64,000 nucleotides of DNA. Source: an uncultured Actinomycetes bacterium (GTDB lineage: Bacteria; Actinomycetota; CADDZG01; WHSQ01). Below, piece by piece: positions 26,190-33,669 of the stretch. The stretch lies in the NCBI GenBank assembly GCA_937863385.1, contig CALMBW010000020.1, forward strand, positions 1-64,000, written 5' to 3'. The notes under the pieces are model-generated. The model was not told where the DNA came from. It was given only the letters and a program-made list of their open reading frames with translations, and did no database searches. Each line of letters begins with the position of its first letter. Within the stretch, counting starts at the first letter, position 1. Made by a program: the position numbers and the translations under genes.

Positions 26190-26696
26190 TCAGCCACTAG
26201 GGCTAGCGGCGGACGACTCCTTGACGCCCAGCAACTCGATATCGAAGATCAAGGTCGCGTTCGGGGGGATCACGTTGCCAGCACCCGCCGCTCCGTAACC
26301 GAGATCCGGCGGGATCGTGAGGGTCCGCTTGCCGCCGACGGCCATCCCCTCGACCCCCTCATCCCAGCCCGAGATGACCATCCCCGCCCCCAAGACGAAG
26401 GTAAATGGTTGATCTCGTTCCACCGAGGAGTCGAAAACGGTTCCATCCTCGAGCTTGCCCGTGTAGTGGACGGTGACTTCCATGCCCGCCTCAGCTACGT
26501 CACCGTCGCCGCACTCCGAGTCCTCGATCTTCAGACCGGTGTCCGACGTGAACGCTTCCTCATAGCAAGCACCCTCGCTCGAGCTGCCCGTGTCGTTCGC
26601 CTCCCCCTCGTTATCGGCCTCGGGTTCGCTGCCGCAGGCAGCAAGTACGAGGATAGAAACCAACAAGATCGCATACCACTTCGTCTTCTGGCGCAT
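26190..26696 (-). CDS. FKBP-type peptidyl-prolyl isomerase lipoprotein
   Basis: A 168-residue lipoprotein. Signal peptide with lipobox LVLAAC (lipidated C21), then an acidic linker rich in Glu, Ser and Gly. From about residue 72 an FKBP domain runs through VTVHYTGKLEDGTVFDSS, VISGWDEGVEGMAVGGKRTL and GYGAAGAGNVIPPNATLIFDIELLGV, with all the usual active-site aromatic and aspartate residues. Two extra cysteines (near 44 and 62) may form a disulfide. It would act on exported proteins outside the membrane. It converges on the PMT gene, an apt neighbour since both modify secreted proteins. Confidence 0.93.
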   Translation of the reverse strand: MRQKTKWYAILLVSILVLAACGSEPEADNEGEANDTGSSSEGACYEEAFTSDTGLKIEDSECGDGDVAEAGMEVTVHYTGKLEDGTVFDSSVERDQPFTFVLGAGMVISGWDEGVEGMAVGGKRTLTIPPDLGYGAAGAGNVIPPNATLIFDIELLGVKESSAASPSG

Positions 26697-26732
26697 CTGG
26701 ACAGACTAGACGAGACCGGGAGCTTCGCTCAC

Positions 26733-28427
26733 CTACAGCGGCAGATTCTTCGTCAAGGTCGGAAAGGTGCTCTTGCGCAAGGGATAGTGAAGGATGAATC
26801 TCACGATCCCTGAGTCCGACCAGGCCGTGAGGTGCCCGCCCATCGATTCTGCGATCCGCGAGGCGATATAGAGCCCGAGGCCGACACCGGAAGAGGTCGC
26901 GTCCTCACCGCGGTGGAACGGCTGGAACAACTCGGAGGGGTCGCCGGCAGGCAGCGCCCCCTCGTTCTGAACCCAAAAGGTCATCTCGTCACGCTCAAGG
27001 TCTGCCCCGACATAGATGGGCGTCGACGGCTCCGCGTGAGCAAGTGCATTCTCGACCAGGATGCCGATGATCCTCTGGATCGATGATGCACTCATTTCCA
27101 GAGTCACCTGCGGGATATCGCTGACCGTGAGCCGGAAGCTGTGTTCGAAACCTCGGACTGCCTCAGCCACTGCGTCGGGGAGGAAAGTCTCGGTCTTTAC
27201 GTCGGCAAGCTCGGCGGAGGCTCCCTGCAGCAGGCGGTCGATGAGCCGCTGAAGATCCTTCCCACGCTCGTAAGCAGCTTGCAACATACTCATGCGATCT
27301 CCGGGGTCGAGAGAATCCATGTAGCGCTCCAGCGTCCGAAGGGTTCCCATGATCACCGTTAACGGCGTCTTCAATTCGTGCGACACCATCGCGAGGAACA
27401 TGTCCTTCACCCGCTGTGCCTCGCGCATCGATTCGAGGGTCTTCGCATCCGTTAGAGCCAGGCTGGCGTGCTCGGCGAACGTTTGAAGAACTGCTTTCTC
27501 GTCTTCGGTGTACCGGCGCCCAACGCGGTAGGACGCGACAACCAGGCTTCCCACCGGTTTGCCGTTCTCGTGCACCGGAGCAGCCATGGCCGTCTGAAGA
27601 CGATGCTCGCGGAAGATCGCAAGCCCGGCGGGATCGTTGTCGTAATTCTCGATCACGACCAAGCGGTTCTCGGTCAAAGCACGGCCCCCTGCGCCTTCTC
27701 CCGCCGAGGTACGGTGGATCGCCTTCAGCTCGTCGGAGTTAACACCAGCCGATGCCAGCGTGATCATCTGTTGGGGGTCTTCCTGATCTACCAAGCGGAG
27801 ACCTACAACCTCGCTATCCAGCAGATCGACGGCACCTTGGACGATCGAGTCCAGCACCTCCTGCAGAGGCTTGCGGTGCGAGATCGAACTCTGGATCCGG
27901 GAGAGCTTCTCGAAGAGCCTCTGACGCTCAAGCAGCGAGGCCAGCAGCTGCTCGATCTTCGCCGTCTGTTGCTCGCTTCGCGTTCTGATCCTGCGTTCCT
28001 CTTCGATCAGACGCACCGCGCTGCACGCCATCACGAGAACTCGACCCATCGATCGAAGAAGCGTCTCCTCTACCCGAGAGAATGGTTCCTCCGCACTGCG
28101 TGCCAGGATCAGTACGCGCGGTTCTAGATCCTCGATCGGCACCGCGATGGTGAAGCAAGGTCCCAGTCCCTCCACTTCCAGCAGCGAAGCCGAACCGGGA
28201 GTAAGCGAAAGCAGATCGGAAGGCACCGGAACGCCGGGACCGAACCCAACGGCCGCTTCGACATGGTGCGAACCAACAAGGACACCGATCTCTGCGTCGA
28301 ACGCTTCGGCAGCTCGCTCCACACCGACACGCGTGACTGCGCGCTCGTCGCTCAACCCAGAGATGGCTTCGAGGAACTCTGCTAGTTGTTGCGTGGACCA
28401 ATCGGAAGGAAGCATCCCGGGCATCAA
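26733..28427 (-). CDS. GAF-domain sensor histidine kinase
   Basis: A 564-residue soluble kinase with no transmembrane segment. Two GAF-like domains (about 25-145 and 180-330; the second has DEDPQQMITLASAG-like and AAPVHENGKPVGSLVVASY features) are joined by a coiled coil near 140-175. The dimerisation/phosphoacceptor helix is MFLAMVSHELKTPLTVIMG with H350. The N box is GILVENALAHAEPS and the G box GVGLGLYIASRIAESMGG. There is no adjacent response regulator. It overlaps the upstream FIST gene by four bases, so the two are made together; the FIST protein is the likely sensory partner. Confidence 0.9.
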   Translation of the reverse strand: MMPGMLPSDWSTQQLAEFLEAISGLSDERAVTRVGVERAAEAFDAEIGVLVGSHHVEAAVGFGPGVPVPSDLLSLTPGSASLLEVEGLGPCFTIAVPIEDLEPRVLILARSAEEPFSRVEETLLRSMGRVLVMACSAVRLIEEERRIRTRSEQQTAKIEQLLASLLERQRLFEKLSRIQSSISHRKPLQEVLDSIVQGAVDLLDSEVVGLRLVDQEDPQQMITLASAGVNSDELKAIHRTSAGEGAGGRALTENRLVVIENYDNDPAGLAIFREHRLQTAMAAPVHENGKPVGSLVVASYRVGRRYTEDEKAVLQTFAEHASLALTDAKTLESMREAQRVKDMFLAMVSHELKTPLTVIMGTLRTLERYMDSLDPGDRMSMLQAAYERGKDLQRLIDRLLQGASAELADVKTETFLPDAVAEAVRGFEHSFRLTVSDIPQVTLEMSASSIQRIIGILVENALAHAEPSTPIYVGADLERDEMTFWVQNEGALPAGDPSELFQPFHRGEDATSSGVGLGLYIASRIAESMGGHLTAWSDSGIVRFILHYPLRKSTFPTLTKNLPL

Positions 28428-29581
28428 CTCACCGCCAGCACTACCAGTGTCTGGTTGTGGAATCCATTGATGCCCTTGGTCCGCGCTATCTCACCATAGG
28501 TGTAGAACCCCGCTACCGAAGCGCCACCCGCCAATTCCGCGATCTTGTCGATCTCGACCTGTATCCCTTCGGAACCCAGGACACCTTTCCGGGCGATGCA
28601 GTCGAAAGCGATAATGCCGATGGGATCATCGGTCAGAGTTGCAAGTGCATCGCTACATGCAGCCTCGGTGGCTTCCAACACCGAAGTTCCGTCGCCCTCC
28701 ATGAACCAGGCCATCCCTCCCTGCGGCACCTCGGCGATGCATCCCAGAGAACGATCGTCGAAGTCGGCCTCGGCGACGAATCGAACCTGAGGCTCACCCG
28801 AACGACGCATCAGCCCAAGCGGGTGAGTAAGTGCGAACTGGGTGAAGGATGCAGGATCGGTACGAGCTTCGTCCGGCGCCCCGAGCTTCTCCAGGTAACG
28901 GTCCAAGGCAGGCTTGTCGTCGAGTGTGTAGACACGGTTATCCGCACTCTTGGTGACGAGCATCGGGTCGCCAACCTTGGTCCAGCCATGGTGTACGCCG
29001 ATACCGAAGGGCGCGTCTGAACCGATCGCGGCCCCCACGACCGAATCCTTCAAGACCCGGTCACCGAAAAGTTGATAGGTCCGCTGCATCTTGAGGTCGT
29101 CCCCCGCACACCCGCCTACCAGGGGGATACGTGCGCCTGAGACCTCATAGGCGCCTCGGACGATCTCTTGCTGATCCCCTGCCAGTCCATCGGTGAGCAG
29201 AAGCATCACCTTGTGCGGTCGCTCTTCGAGCTCGGTTAGAGAACCCGCCACGTGAGCGCCGGCCGCCCTCAGATCGCTGGAGGCGCCTTCGAAGGAACTC
29301 GTAGCAACCGAGAACCCATCACCACCCAGGGCGATGACGACCACGCCTGCTTCGGTAGGTCCCGAGATCGAGATCTCGCCCGCGGTGGAGCAACCGATCA
29401 GCGGCGCATCGCCCGACACGGATCTGACCCCGCTCGAAAGTTCGTCGAGGTCATAGCTGTCCGAGCAGAAGACGATCACGAGCGCCGGATCACGCCCTCC
29501 AAGGGCCAGCTCCGCTGCCTGCTTACCTGCTTGGCCTGCGTCAGTGTTATTCGAAGATCCTGCGTCCATCCAGCGGTGCAT
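28424..29581 (-). CDS. FIST N/C domain sensory protein
   Basis: A 385-residue protein with a FIST N domain (about residues 30-215, with LVIVFCSDSYDLDELSSGVR, LIGCSTAGEIS and VMLLLTDGLAG) and a FIST C domain (about 235-370, ending FYTYGEIARTKGINGFHNQT). FIST proteins are thought to bind small ligands, perhaps amino acids, and to feed signalling proteins. Overlap of four bases with the histidine kinase gene downstream indicates a two-gene signalling operon. The output is unknown because no response regulator is near. The first residues (MHRWMDAGSSNN) are a plausible start. Confidence 0.9.
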   Translation of the reverse strand: MHRWMDAGSSNNTDAGQAGKQAAELALGGRDPALVIVFCSDSYDLDELSSGVRSVSGDAPLIGCSTAGEISISGPTEAGVVVIALGGDGFSVATSSFEGASSDLRAAGAHVAGSLTELEERPHKVMLLLTDGLAGDQQEIVRGAYEVSGARIPLVGGCAGDDLKMQRTYQLFGDRVLKDSVVGAAIGSDAPFGIGVHHGWTKVGDPMLVTKSADNRVYTLDDKPALDRYLEKLGAPDEARTDPASFTQFALTHPLGLMRRSGEPQVRFVAEADFDDRSLGCIAEVPQGGMAWFMEGDGTSVLEATEAACSDALATLTDDPIGIIAFDCIARKGVLGSEGIQVEIDKIAELAGGASVAGFYTYGEIARTKGINGFHNQTLVVLAVS

Positions 29582-29753
29582 CGGGATTTTCAGATACCTC
29601 CGTCCAAGTCGCGCCTACCTCCAGTATCGGCATCGACCCGTCAAACGTGAAGCCCCCGGCCACGATGTCTGTTGTGTCCGCTTGCTCCACTTAAGGCCAC
29701 CGGGCGCCTAGCCGATGCCCAGGGGTACGTCGAACCCTACTCCGGAGGATCGC

Positions 29754-30884
29754 TTGAAACGCTTGTGCGCGTCCCTTTTGGCTGCCGGCCTGTTGCTAGC
29801 GCCCACGTCTGGAGCCTCTGGCATCGAGATCGCGGCTGCCGGCCGCGACGGCGCGCGCCCGATACGTATCAACTTCGAGCTTGCCGGGTCACGCACACCG
29901 TGCGGCTGGAAGGCAGACACGGGGAAAGTGTTCGGGGATAGGGGCAAGCTCCGCTACGGCTGGAACATCGACCATACCGACGTGACCCGTGACCGAGACA
30001 AGATCAAGAACCAACTGCGCGACACGCTGAGCCACTTCCACGAAGACGGTGTTTGGGAGATCGCCCTCGAGGATGGTCCTCATACCGTTCGCATCGGCAT
30101 CGGCGATGCCGAATACTCATCCACACACTTCTTGAATGTCGAAGGGTCTCCGGTTTGGTGGAATCAGGATCTCGAGGCAGGAGATTTCGAAGAGATCCGC
30201 AAGACCGTCTACGTGCGCGACGGACGGTTAACCCTTGATCAAGGGTGGGCGCCCGACAAGTCCACACGCATCAACTTCATCGAGATCGATGTCGCCAAAG
30301 GGTCCGATCCGAGATGCAAAGACGAACAAGACCCGGACCCCACCCCGGTTCCCGACCCGGCTCCCGAGCCGGTTCCGCCTGCGCCACCTACGCCCGATCC
30401 CGGAGACACAGATGGCGGGTCCGGAGGTCTGGGGTCGCGCCCATACGGTCTCAAGCAACTGAAGCGGACCTTCGGAAAGCGATGCAACTCCGCGGCCAAC
30501 GATGCTCGCACCTACTTCCCTTCGGCCTCAGGCAGAGGAGAAGCAGGCTACGTCTACTACCACTCGAAGCTCTCCCACAAAGTCGGCGGCAAGATCGCCC
30601 GTACCCTGAAACGTCAGGGCCGAAGAGGGGCCGTCGATTACGGCGTTTGGGGCTATGCCTGCCGGATGAAGACCGGTGGTACCTCGTGGTCGGTGCACTC
30701 GTGGGGGGCTGCCATCGACACCAACACGCTTCGCAACCCATACGGCGCGCTCTCCTGGAACGGCAAGGGCAGCAATGGCAAGAAGTATGGGCGCTACTTC
30801 CCAGATCTATGGATGAGAAATGACTTCTACTGGGGACTGAACTTCGCAGACCCGATGCACTTCCAGTACGTCTCGGGCTACTGA
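29754..30884 (+). CDS. secreted M15-family D,D-carboxypeptidase with malectin-like domain
   Basis: A 376-residue secreted protein. A TTG start at 29754 is chosen because a perfect GGAGG lies five bases upstream and it places the signal peptide (MKRLCASLLAAGLLLAP) right at the N-terminus; an ATG at 29715 is less convincing. Residues about 35-180 resemble a malectin-like carbohydrate-binding domain (FGDRGKLRYGWNIDHTDVTRD, then TRINFIEIDV). A proline/aspartate-rich linker follows. The C-terminal M15 zinc peptidase domain has SVHSWGAAIDTN and DPMHFQYV, giving ligands H315, D322 and H369. It probably trims peptidoglycan while bound to wall sugar. Confidence 0.88.
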   Translation: MKRLCASLLAAGLLLAPTSGASGIEIAAAGRDGARPIRINFELAGSRTPCGWKADTGKVFGDRGKLRYGWNIDHTDVTRDRDKIKNQLRDTLSHFHEDGVWEIALEDGPHTVRIGIGDAEYSSTHFLNVEGSPVWWNQDLEAGDFEEIRKTVYVRDGRLTLDQGWAPDKSTRINFIEIDVAKGSDPRCKDEQDPDPTPVPDPAPEPVPPAPPTPDPGDTDGGSGGLGSRPYGLKQLKRTFGKRCNSAANDARTYFPSASGRGEAGYVYYHSKLSHKVGGKIARTLKRQGRRGAVDYGVWGYACRMKTGGTSWSVHSWGAAIDTNTLRNPYGALSWNGKGSNGKKYGRYFPDLWMRNDFYWGLNFADPMHFQYVSGY

Positions 30885-31396
30885 TCCCCAGCGCTGACGT
30901 CGCCCGGTCTAGGCACCTCCGGGGGGGTCGGGCTGATGTGGCTGAGAACCTCCGGATCATCCCCGAACAGAACCGTACGTGCCGCTTCCCGCAACTCTTC
31001 AAGGGGGCCGCGCAAAGCTTCGATCGGCTTCCCCATCTCTTCTGAGATCAGCTTCTCTACCCGTTCGATCGTCTCTCGGGCTACACCGAGGAAGTCACGG
31101 CCATCTGCGGTCGTGGCAAGGAAGTAGGAGCGCGCATCACTCGGGTTGGGTCGTCGTTGCACGTAGCCGTCCTCTTCGAGAGTTCGCACTCTCGCCCTGA
31201 CCGTCGCACCGGGAAGTCCCACCAGTTGCTCTAACGCCGTTGGCGTAACCGGCTCGTTGCGCTCGATCAGGTCGAGAAGCCCTGCCTGCGCCGGAACGAG
31301 CCCAGCCCGTTCCAACTCGCGGTCGAACAACGAGCTCGCGTAGGCGTTGGAGATCGAAAGCTGCAGCAGAACGCTAACCCGTTCCAGATCGCTCAC
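30878..31396 (-). CDS. MarR family transcriptional regulator
   Basis: A 172-residue winged-helix regulator. The helix-turn-helix region is VTPTALEQLVGLPGATVRARV followed by RTLEEDGYVQRRPNPSDARS, the conserved MarR wing (D-x-R-S). A dimerisation helix (LGVARETIERVEKLISEEM) and a proline-rich tail follow. The GTG at 31396 (VSDLERVSV) gives the normal family length; the frame upstream is open but crosses a tRNA-derived repeat and is not coding. It converges on the M15 peptidase gene with a 7-bp overlap. The ligand and targets are unknown. Confidence 0.85.
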   Translation of the reverse strand: MSDLERVSVLLQLSISNAYASSLFDRELERAGLVPAQAGLLDLIERNEPVTPTALEQLVGLPGATVRARVRTLEEDGYVQRRPNPSDARSYFLATTADGRDFLGVARETIERVEKLISEEMGKPIEALRGPLEELREAARTVLFGDDPEVLSHISPTPPEVPRPGDVSAGDQ

Positions 31397-31410
31397 AAAC
31401 CCAGGATATC

Positions 31411-31448
31411 CGTGCGAGTGTTTCGCAAGCGGCGCATCCGCTCTACCA
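31411..31448 (+). repeat. tRNA-Ala-derived direct repeat, left copy
   Basis: These 38 bases match 33179-33216 at 36 positions in the same orientation. The shared sequence contains CGTGCGAGTG, then TTCGCAAGCGGCGCA and CCGCTCTACCA. Its two ends correspond to the anticodon-loop/3' and D-arm parts of tRNA-Ala(CGC) on the minus strand, with an unrelated hairpin-forming stretch between. Weaker similarity continues for about 20 bases to the right. The two copies bracket the MerR operon. Confidence 0.75.
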
Positions 31449-31653
31449 CAGTCGGCCGAAAGCCAGCCACCTTGCCCGCGCCCGCCAACGTCCCCATCCG
31501 AAGTCAGCTCAGCTAGTTGTCTGCCCTTCGGCGACTCAGTAAGGAGCCTCAGCCGCCGATCGCGAACGTGACTGCGAAGCAAACATTTCGCATCGTGTCG
31601 TCGTCTACCTCTCCTACATGGGTCGTGAGCGATGTTTTCACCAACGGCAGGAC

Positions 31654-31685
31654 TTGACCTTCAAGGCAACTTGAAGGTCTACCCT
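31654..31685 (+). promoter_or_regulatory. MerR-type promoter/operator
   Basis: The -35 element TTGACC (31654-31659) and the -10-like TACCCT (31680-31685) are separated by 20 bp, the overlong spacing that MerR-family activators correct. The spacer is largely a perfect inverted repeat: GACCTTCAA (31656-31664), six bases, TTGAAGGTC (31671-31679). The promoter ends seven bases before the merR-like start codon at 31692, so the regulator controls its own operon from it. Confidence 0.88.
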
Positions 31686-31691
31686 TCGGCC

Positions 31692-32450
31692 ATGGAAACC
31701 ACCTATCGCATCGCAGAGATCTCCGAGCGCAGCGGGTTTAGCCCACCGACCCTCCGCTACTACGAGGAGATCGGGCTCCTTCCCGAATCGGCTCGGACAC
31801 CGTCTGGTTACCGCGTCTACGACGACGGTGTGCTCGAACGTCTCAGGTTCATCGCCCGGGCGAAACAGCTCGGCTGCACATTGGAGGAGATCGCCGACCT
31901 GACCGCTGCATGGGACGCTGGCACCTGTGGCCCGGTACAGGAAGGGTTGAAGGCCACCGTCACTCGCAAGCTGGGCGAGACGCGAGCGAAGATCTCCGAT
32001 CTGACCGACTTCGCGCAAGAGTTACAGAAGACGCGGACGGTCATGGACACGCACACTCCAGACGGTCCTTGCGATGACGGGTGCGGTTGTATCAGCGCGG
32101 CGGACTCGAACGGCTGCCAGACTCACGAAGCAATGCCGCTCCAGATGATCCAGTCATCGACCGAACCGATCGCCTGCACGCTGCAGCCCGACGCGGTGTC
32201 CGGACGTCTCGACGAGTGGCGGGCTCTCGTTTCGAGGGCCATACGACGCTCGGTCCTACCCGATGGGGTGCGGCTCGAGTTCGCGCCCGATGTAACGGTC
32301 GCGGAGGTCACAGACCTCGCGATCGCGGAACAGGACTGTTGCAGGTTCCTCACATTCACCGTCACCTTCGGCGCTTCCGTTGTGGTTCTGGACATCCACG
32401 CACCGGCGGACGCGCAGGAGATCGTCGCAGGACTCGTCGAGGCTCGATAG
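31692..32450 (+). CDS. MerR family heavy-metal-responsive regulator with extra C-terminal domain
   Basis: A 252-residue regulator. Residues 1-70 are a MerR winged helix (YRIAEISERSGFSPPTLRYY, then GLLPESARTPSGYRVYDD). The dimer helix follows. Metal-site cysteines fit the mercury pattern: C79 (GTCGPVQ), C127 and C131/C133 (PCDDGCGC). The last 90 residues form a separate alpha/beta domain (beginning IACTLQPDAVSGRLDEW, with EQDCCRFLTFTV and DIHAPADAQEIV). This domain recurs at the C-terminus of actinobacterial MerR proteins; its role is not established, though the DCC motif could bind metal. ATG 31692 fits the promoter. Confidence 0.85.
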   Translation: METTYRIAEISERSGFSPPTLRYYEEIGLLPESARTPSGYRVYDDGVLERLRFIARAKQLGCTLEEIADLTAAWDAGTCGPVQEGLKATVTRKLGETRAKISDLTDFAQELQKTRTVMDTHTPDGPCDDGCGCISAADSNGCQTHEAMPLQMIQSSTEPIACTLQPDAVSGRLDEWRALVSRAIRRSVLPDGVRLEFAPDVTVAEVTDLAIAEQDCCRFLTFTVTFGASVVVLDIHAPADAQEIVAGLVEAR

Positions 32451-32693
32451 GTGGAGCGCAGCGCAGGAGTAAGAGGGCTTGGCGTCGCAGGCGGCGCGTG
32501 CGTGGCATGCTGCACGCCACTGATCGTCGGTTTCGTCACCGCCGCGAGTGCAACTGCGATCGCCGTCACTCTGCTGGGAGTGATCGGGCTGGCTGTCGTG
32601 GCTTTCGTGCTTGCACTCGTCATCCGAGATCGACGCCAAGGCAGATGTGACTCCCCGGTTGTCGAGGATCCAACGATCCGGAGCTCTACGTGA
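32451..32693 (+). CDS. MerT/MerF-like small metal-transport membrane protein
   Basis: An 80-residue protein with two transmembrane helices (about 10-35 and 40-60). The first helix carries GGACVACCTPLIVG with C17, C20 and C21, a vicinal cysteine pair near a proline as in the first helix of MerT/MerF mercury transporters. GVIGLAVVAF matches the hinge of MerF. The GTG start directly follows the stop of the MerR gene. The cytoplasmic tail has a further cysteine (RRQGRCDSP). Likely imports Hg2+ or a similar soft metal for detoxification, but no mercuric reductase is nearby, so the metal is uncertain. Confidence 0.65.
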   Translation: MERSAGVRGLGVAGGACVACCTPLIVGFVTAASATAIAVTLLGVIGLAVVAFVLALVIRDRRQGRCDSPVVEDPTIRSST

Positions 32694-33157
32694 GTGACTC
32701 AACGATCAAGTCGGGGCCAGGGCCTACACGAGTGAGGGCTCGCTCTCTGTTGGCGGCGTTGCTGCTCGGCTCAGTTGTCTTGTTCGCCGTCGGTGTCGCC
32801 TTGGAGAACTCAGCCGGAGGCGAAGAGGGTCATTCAGTAGAAGGAGAAGGGGAAGTGGAGGGGACCGAGGCCGAGGATGCGGAAGAGACGCTCCTCGGTA
32901 TCGACCTCGAGAGTCCCGCAGCGGTGGTAACCGGCGTCGTCGTGTCATTGATCCTGGCCGTGCTCGCACTGAGATCGGACAAGCGCGCTGCGCTGATCGT
33001 GATCGCGCTCTTCACCCTGGCGTTCGCGATCCTGGACGTCCGAGAACTACTTCATCAGTTCGATGAGGACCGGAGTGGAATCGCTGCTTTGGCGGGGCTG
33101 ATCGCAGTGCTGCATCTGGGGGCCAGTGCCGTCGCGGCCCGAGAGGCGAGAGCCTAA
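32690..33157 (+). CDS. four-helix membrane protein of the metal operon (hypothetical)
   Basis: A 155-residue membrane protein with four hydrophobic segments (about 20-40, 78-93, 98-115, 130-148). Between the first and second is an acidic stretch rich in Glu and Gly (GGEEGHSVEGEGEVEGTEAED), presumably outside the membrane. GTG 32690 overlaps the previous stop by four bases, so it belongs to the MerR operon. I do not recognise a family; the acidic, single-histidine loop could bind cations. No cysteines are present. Confidence 0.7.
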   Translation: MSDSTIKSGPGPTRVRARSLLAALLLGSVVLFAVGVALENSAGGEEGHSVEGEGEVEGTEAEDAEETLLGIDLESPAAVVTGVVVSLILAVLALRSDKRAALIVIALFTLAFAILDVRELLHQFDEDRSGIAALAGLIAVLHLGASAVAAREARA

Positions 33158-33161
33158 GTCT

Positions 33162-33220
33162 GAACTCCTGACCTCACCCGTGCGAGTGCTTCGCAAGCGG
33201 CGCAGCCGCTCTACCAACTG
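33162..33220 (-). pseudogene. decayed tRNA-Ala remnant with hairpin insertion
   Basis: The minus strand matches tRNA-Ala(CGC) from the D-arm (CAGTTGGTAGAGCG) and from the anticodon loop to the T loop (CTCGCACGGGTGAGGTCAGG and GAGTTC). The 5' half of the anticodon stem is replaced by about 20 bases that themselves form hairpins (GCTT-CGC-AAGC and GCGGC-GCA-GCCGC). A third hairpin, GGCGGCC-GGA-GGCCGCC, follows at 33220-33236. Both acceptor strands are missing, so it cannot fold into a tRNA. Part of it (33179-33216) repeats at 31411-31448. Confidence 0.8.
33179..33216 (+). repeat. tRNA-Ala-derived direct repeat, right copy
   Basis: Right-hand partner of the 38-base repeat at 31411-31448, 36 of 38 positions identical and in the same orientation. 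The 1.7 kb between the copies contains exactly the MerR promoter and the three-gene metal operon. Confidence 0.75.
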
Positions 33221-33246
33221 GCGGCCGGAGGCCGCCTGGGGGGATG

Positions 33247-33319
33247 TGGACCTGAGGAGAATCGAACTCCTGACCTCACCCGTGCGAGGGTTGCGCTCTA
33301 CCAACTGAGCTACAGGCCC
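33247..33319 (-). tRNA. tRNA-Ala (CGC), copy 1, with an anticodon-stem mismatch
   Basis: Identical to the copy at 35301-35373 except for one base. The acceptor GGGCCTG/CAGGTCC, the D arm and the T arm are intact and the anticodon loop CTCGCAC gives CGC. The single change (C to A at tRNA position 29) puts A opposite G41, breaking the third pair of the anticodon stem. CCA is not encoded, unlike copy 2. It may still be transcribed, but it looks like a drifting duplicate. Confidence 0.8.
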
Positions 33320-33669
33320 AATGAACCTGATTCTAGACGTTTGCGCAGGTCAGAAGACATTCCGGGCTTACGCGTAGTGTCATCCATTCACGCCCGATCC
33401 CAAAGATGATGTTGGGGATTTGTTGGGGATGGACCCGCCCCTGCATTTCGCCGTGGCCTCACTTCCATCGCTGCTCTTTAAGCCACAACGAATCGATTGG
33501 AAAACCGTTGCGGCGGCAGCCACGGTGCAGCACTCCCTTTGTCTGCCTGGCAGCCCGCGCTACTTCGGCTAACGGCGCGCGACGGTCCTTGAGAGAGACG
33601 GCTTCAGAATCACCTAGGTCGCCCCAACGCTCTTCTTGTAAGCTGGACGCCGTCGTAAGGGGGGTATGC
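33320..33669. other. gene-free left part of the tRNA-Ala-bounded segment
   Basis: No convincing gene is present. The open frame from 33406 before residue 89 has cysteine- and histidine-rich, non-biological composition. At 33410-33430 is a G-rich repeat, TGTTGGGGATTTGTTGGGGA, related to a sequence at 35222-35240 close to the other tRNA-Ala copy. Confidence 0.55.
33410..33430 (+). repeat. G-rich direct repeat near left end of the segment
   Basis: Contains TGTTGGGG-A-TTTGTTGGGG. A closely related sequence, TGTTGGGTTTTGTTGGGGG, stands at 35222-35240 in the same orientation. Each lies within about 100 bases of one tRNA-Ala copy, inside the bounded segment, as integrase arm-type sites would. Confidence 0.4.

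Noticed and set aside
29582-29753. Possible riboswitch before the M15 peptidase gene
   Set aside because: A c-di-AMP riboswitch often precedes wall hydrolase genes in actinobacteria, so I looked for its conserved motifs, but did not find them.
33406-33669. N-terminal extension of the Tat-signal frame
   Set aside because: A twin-arginine signal must be near the N-terminus; the upstream residues are Cys/Trp/His-rich with no coding character.
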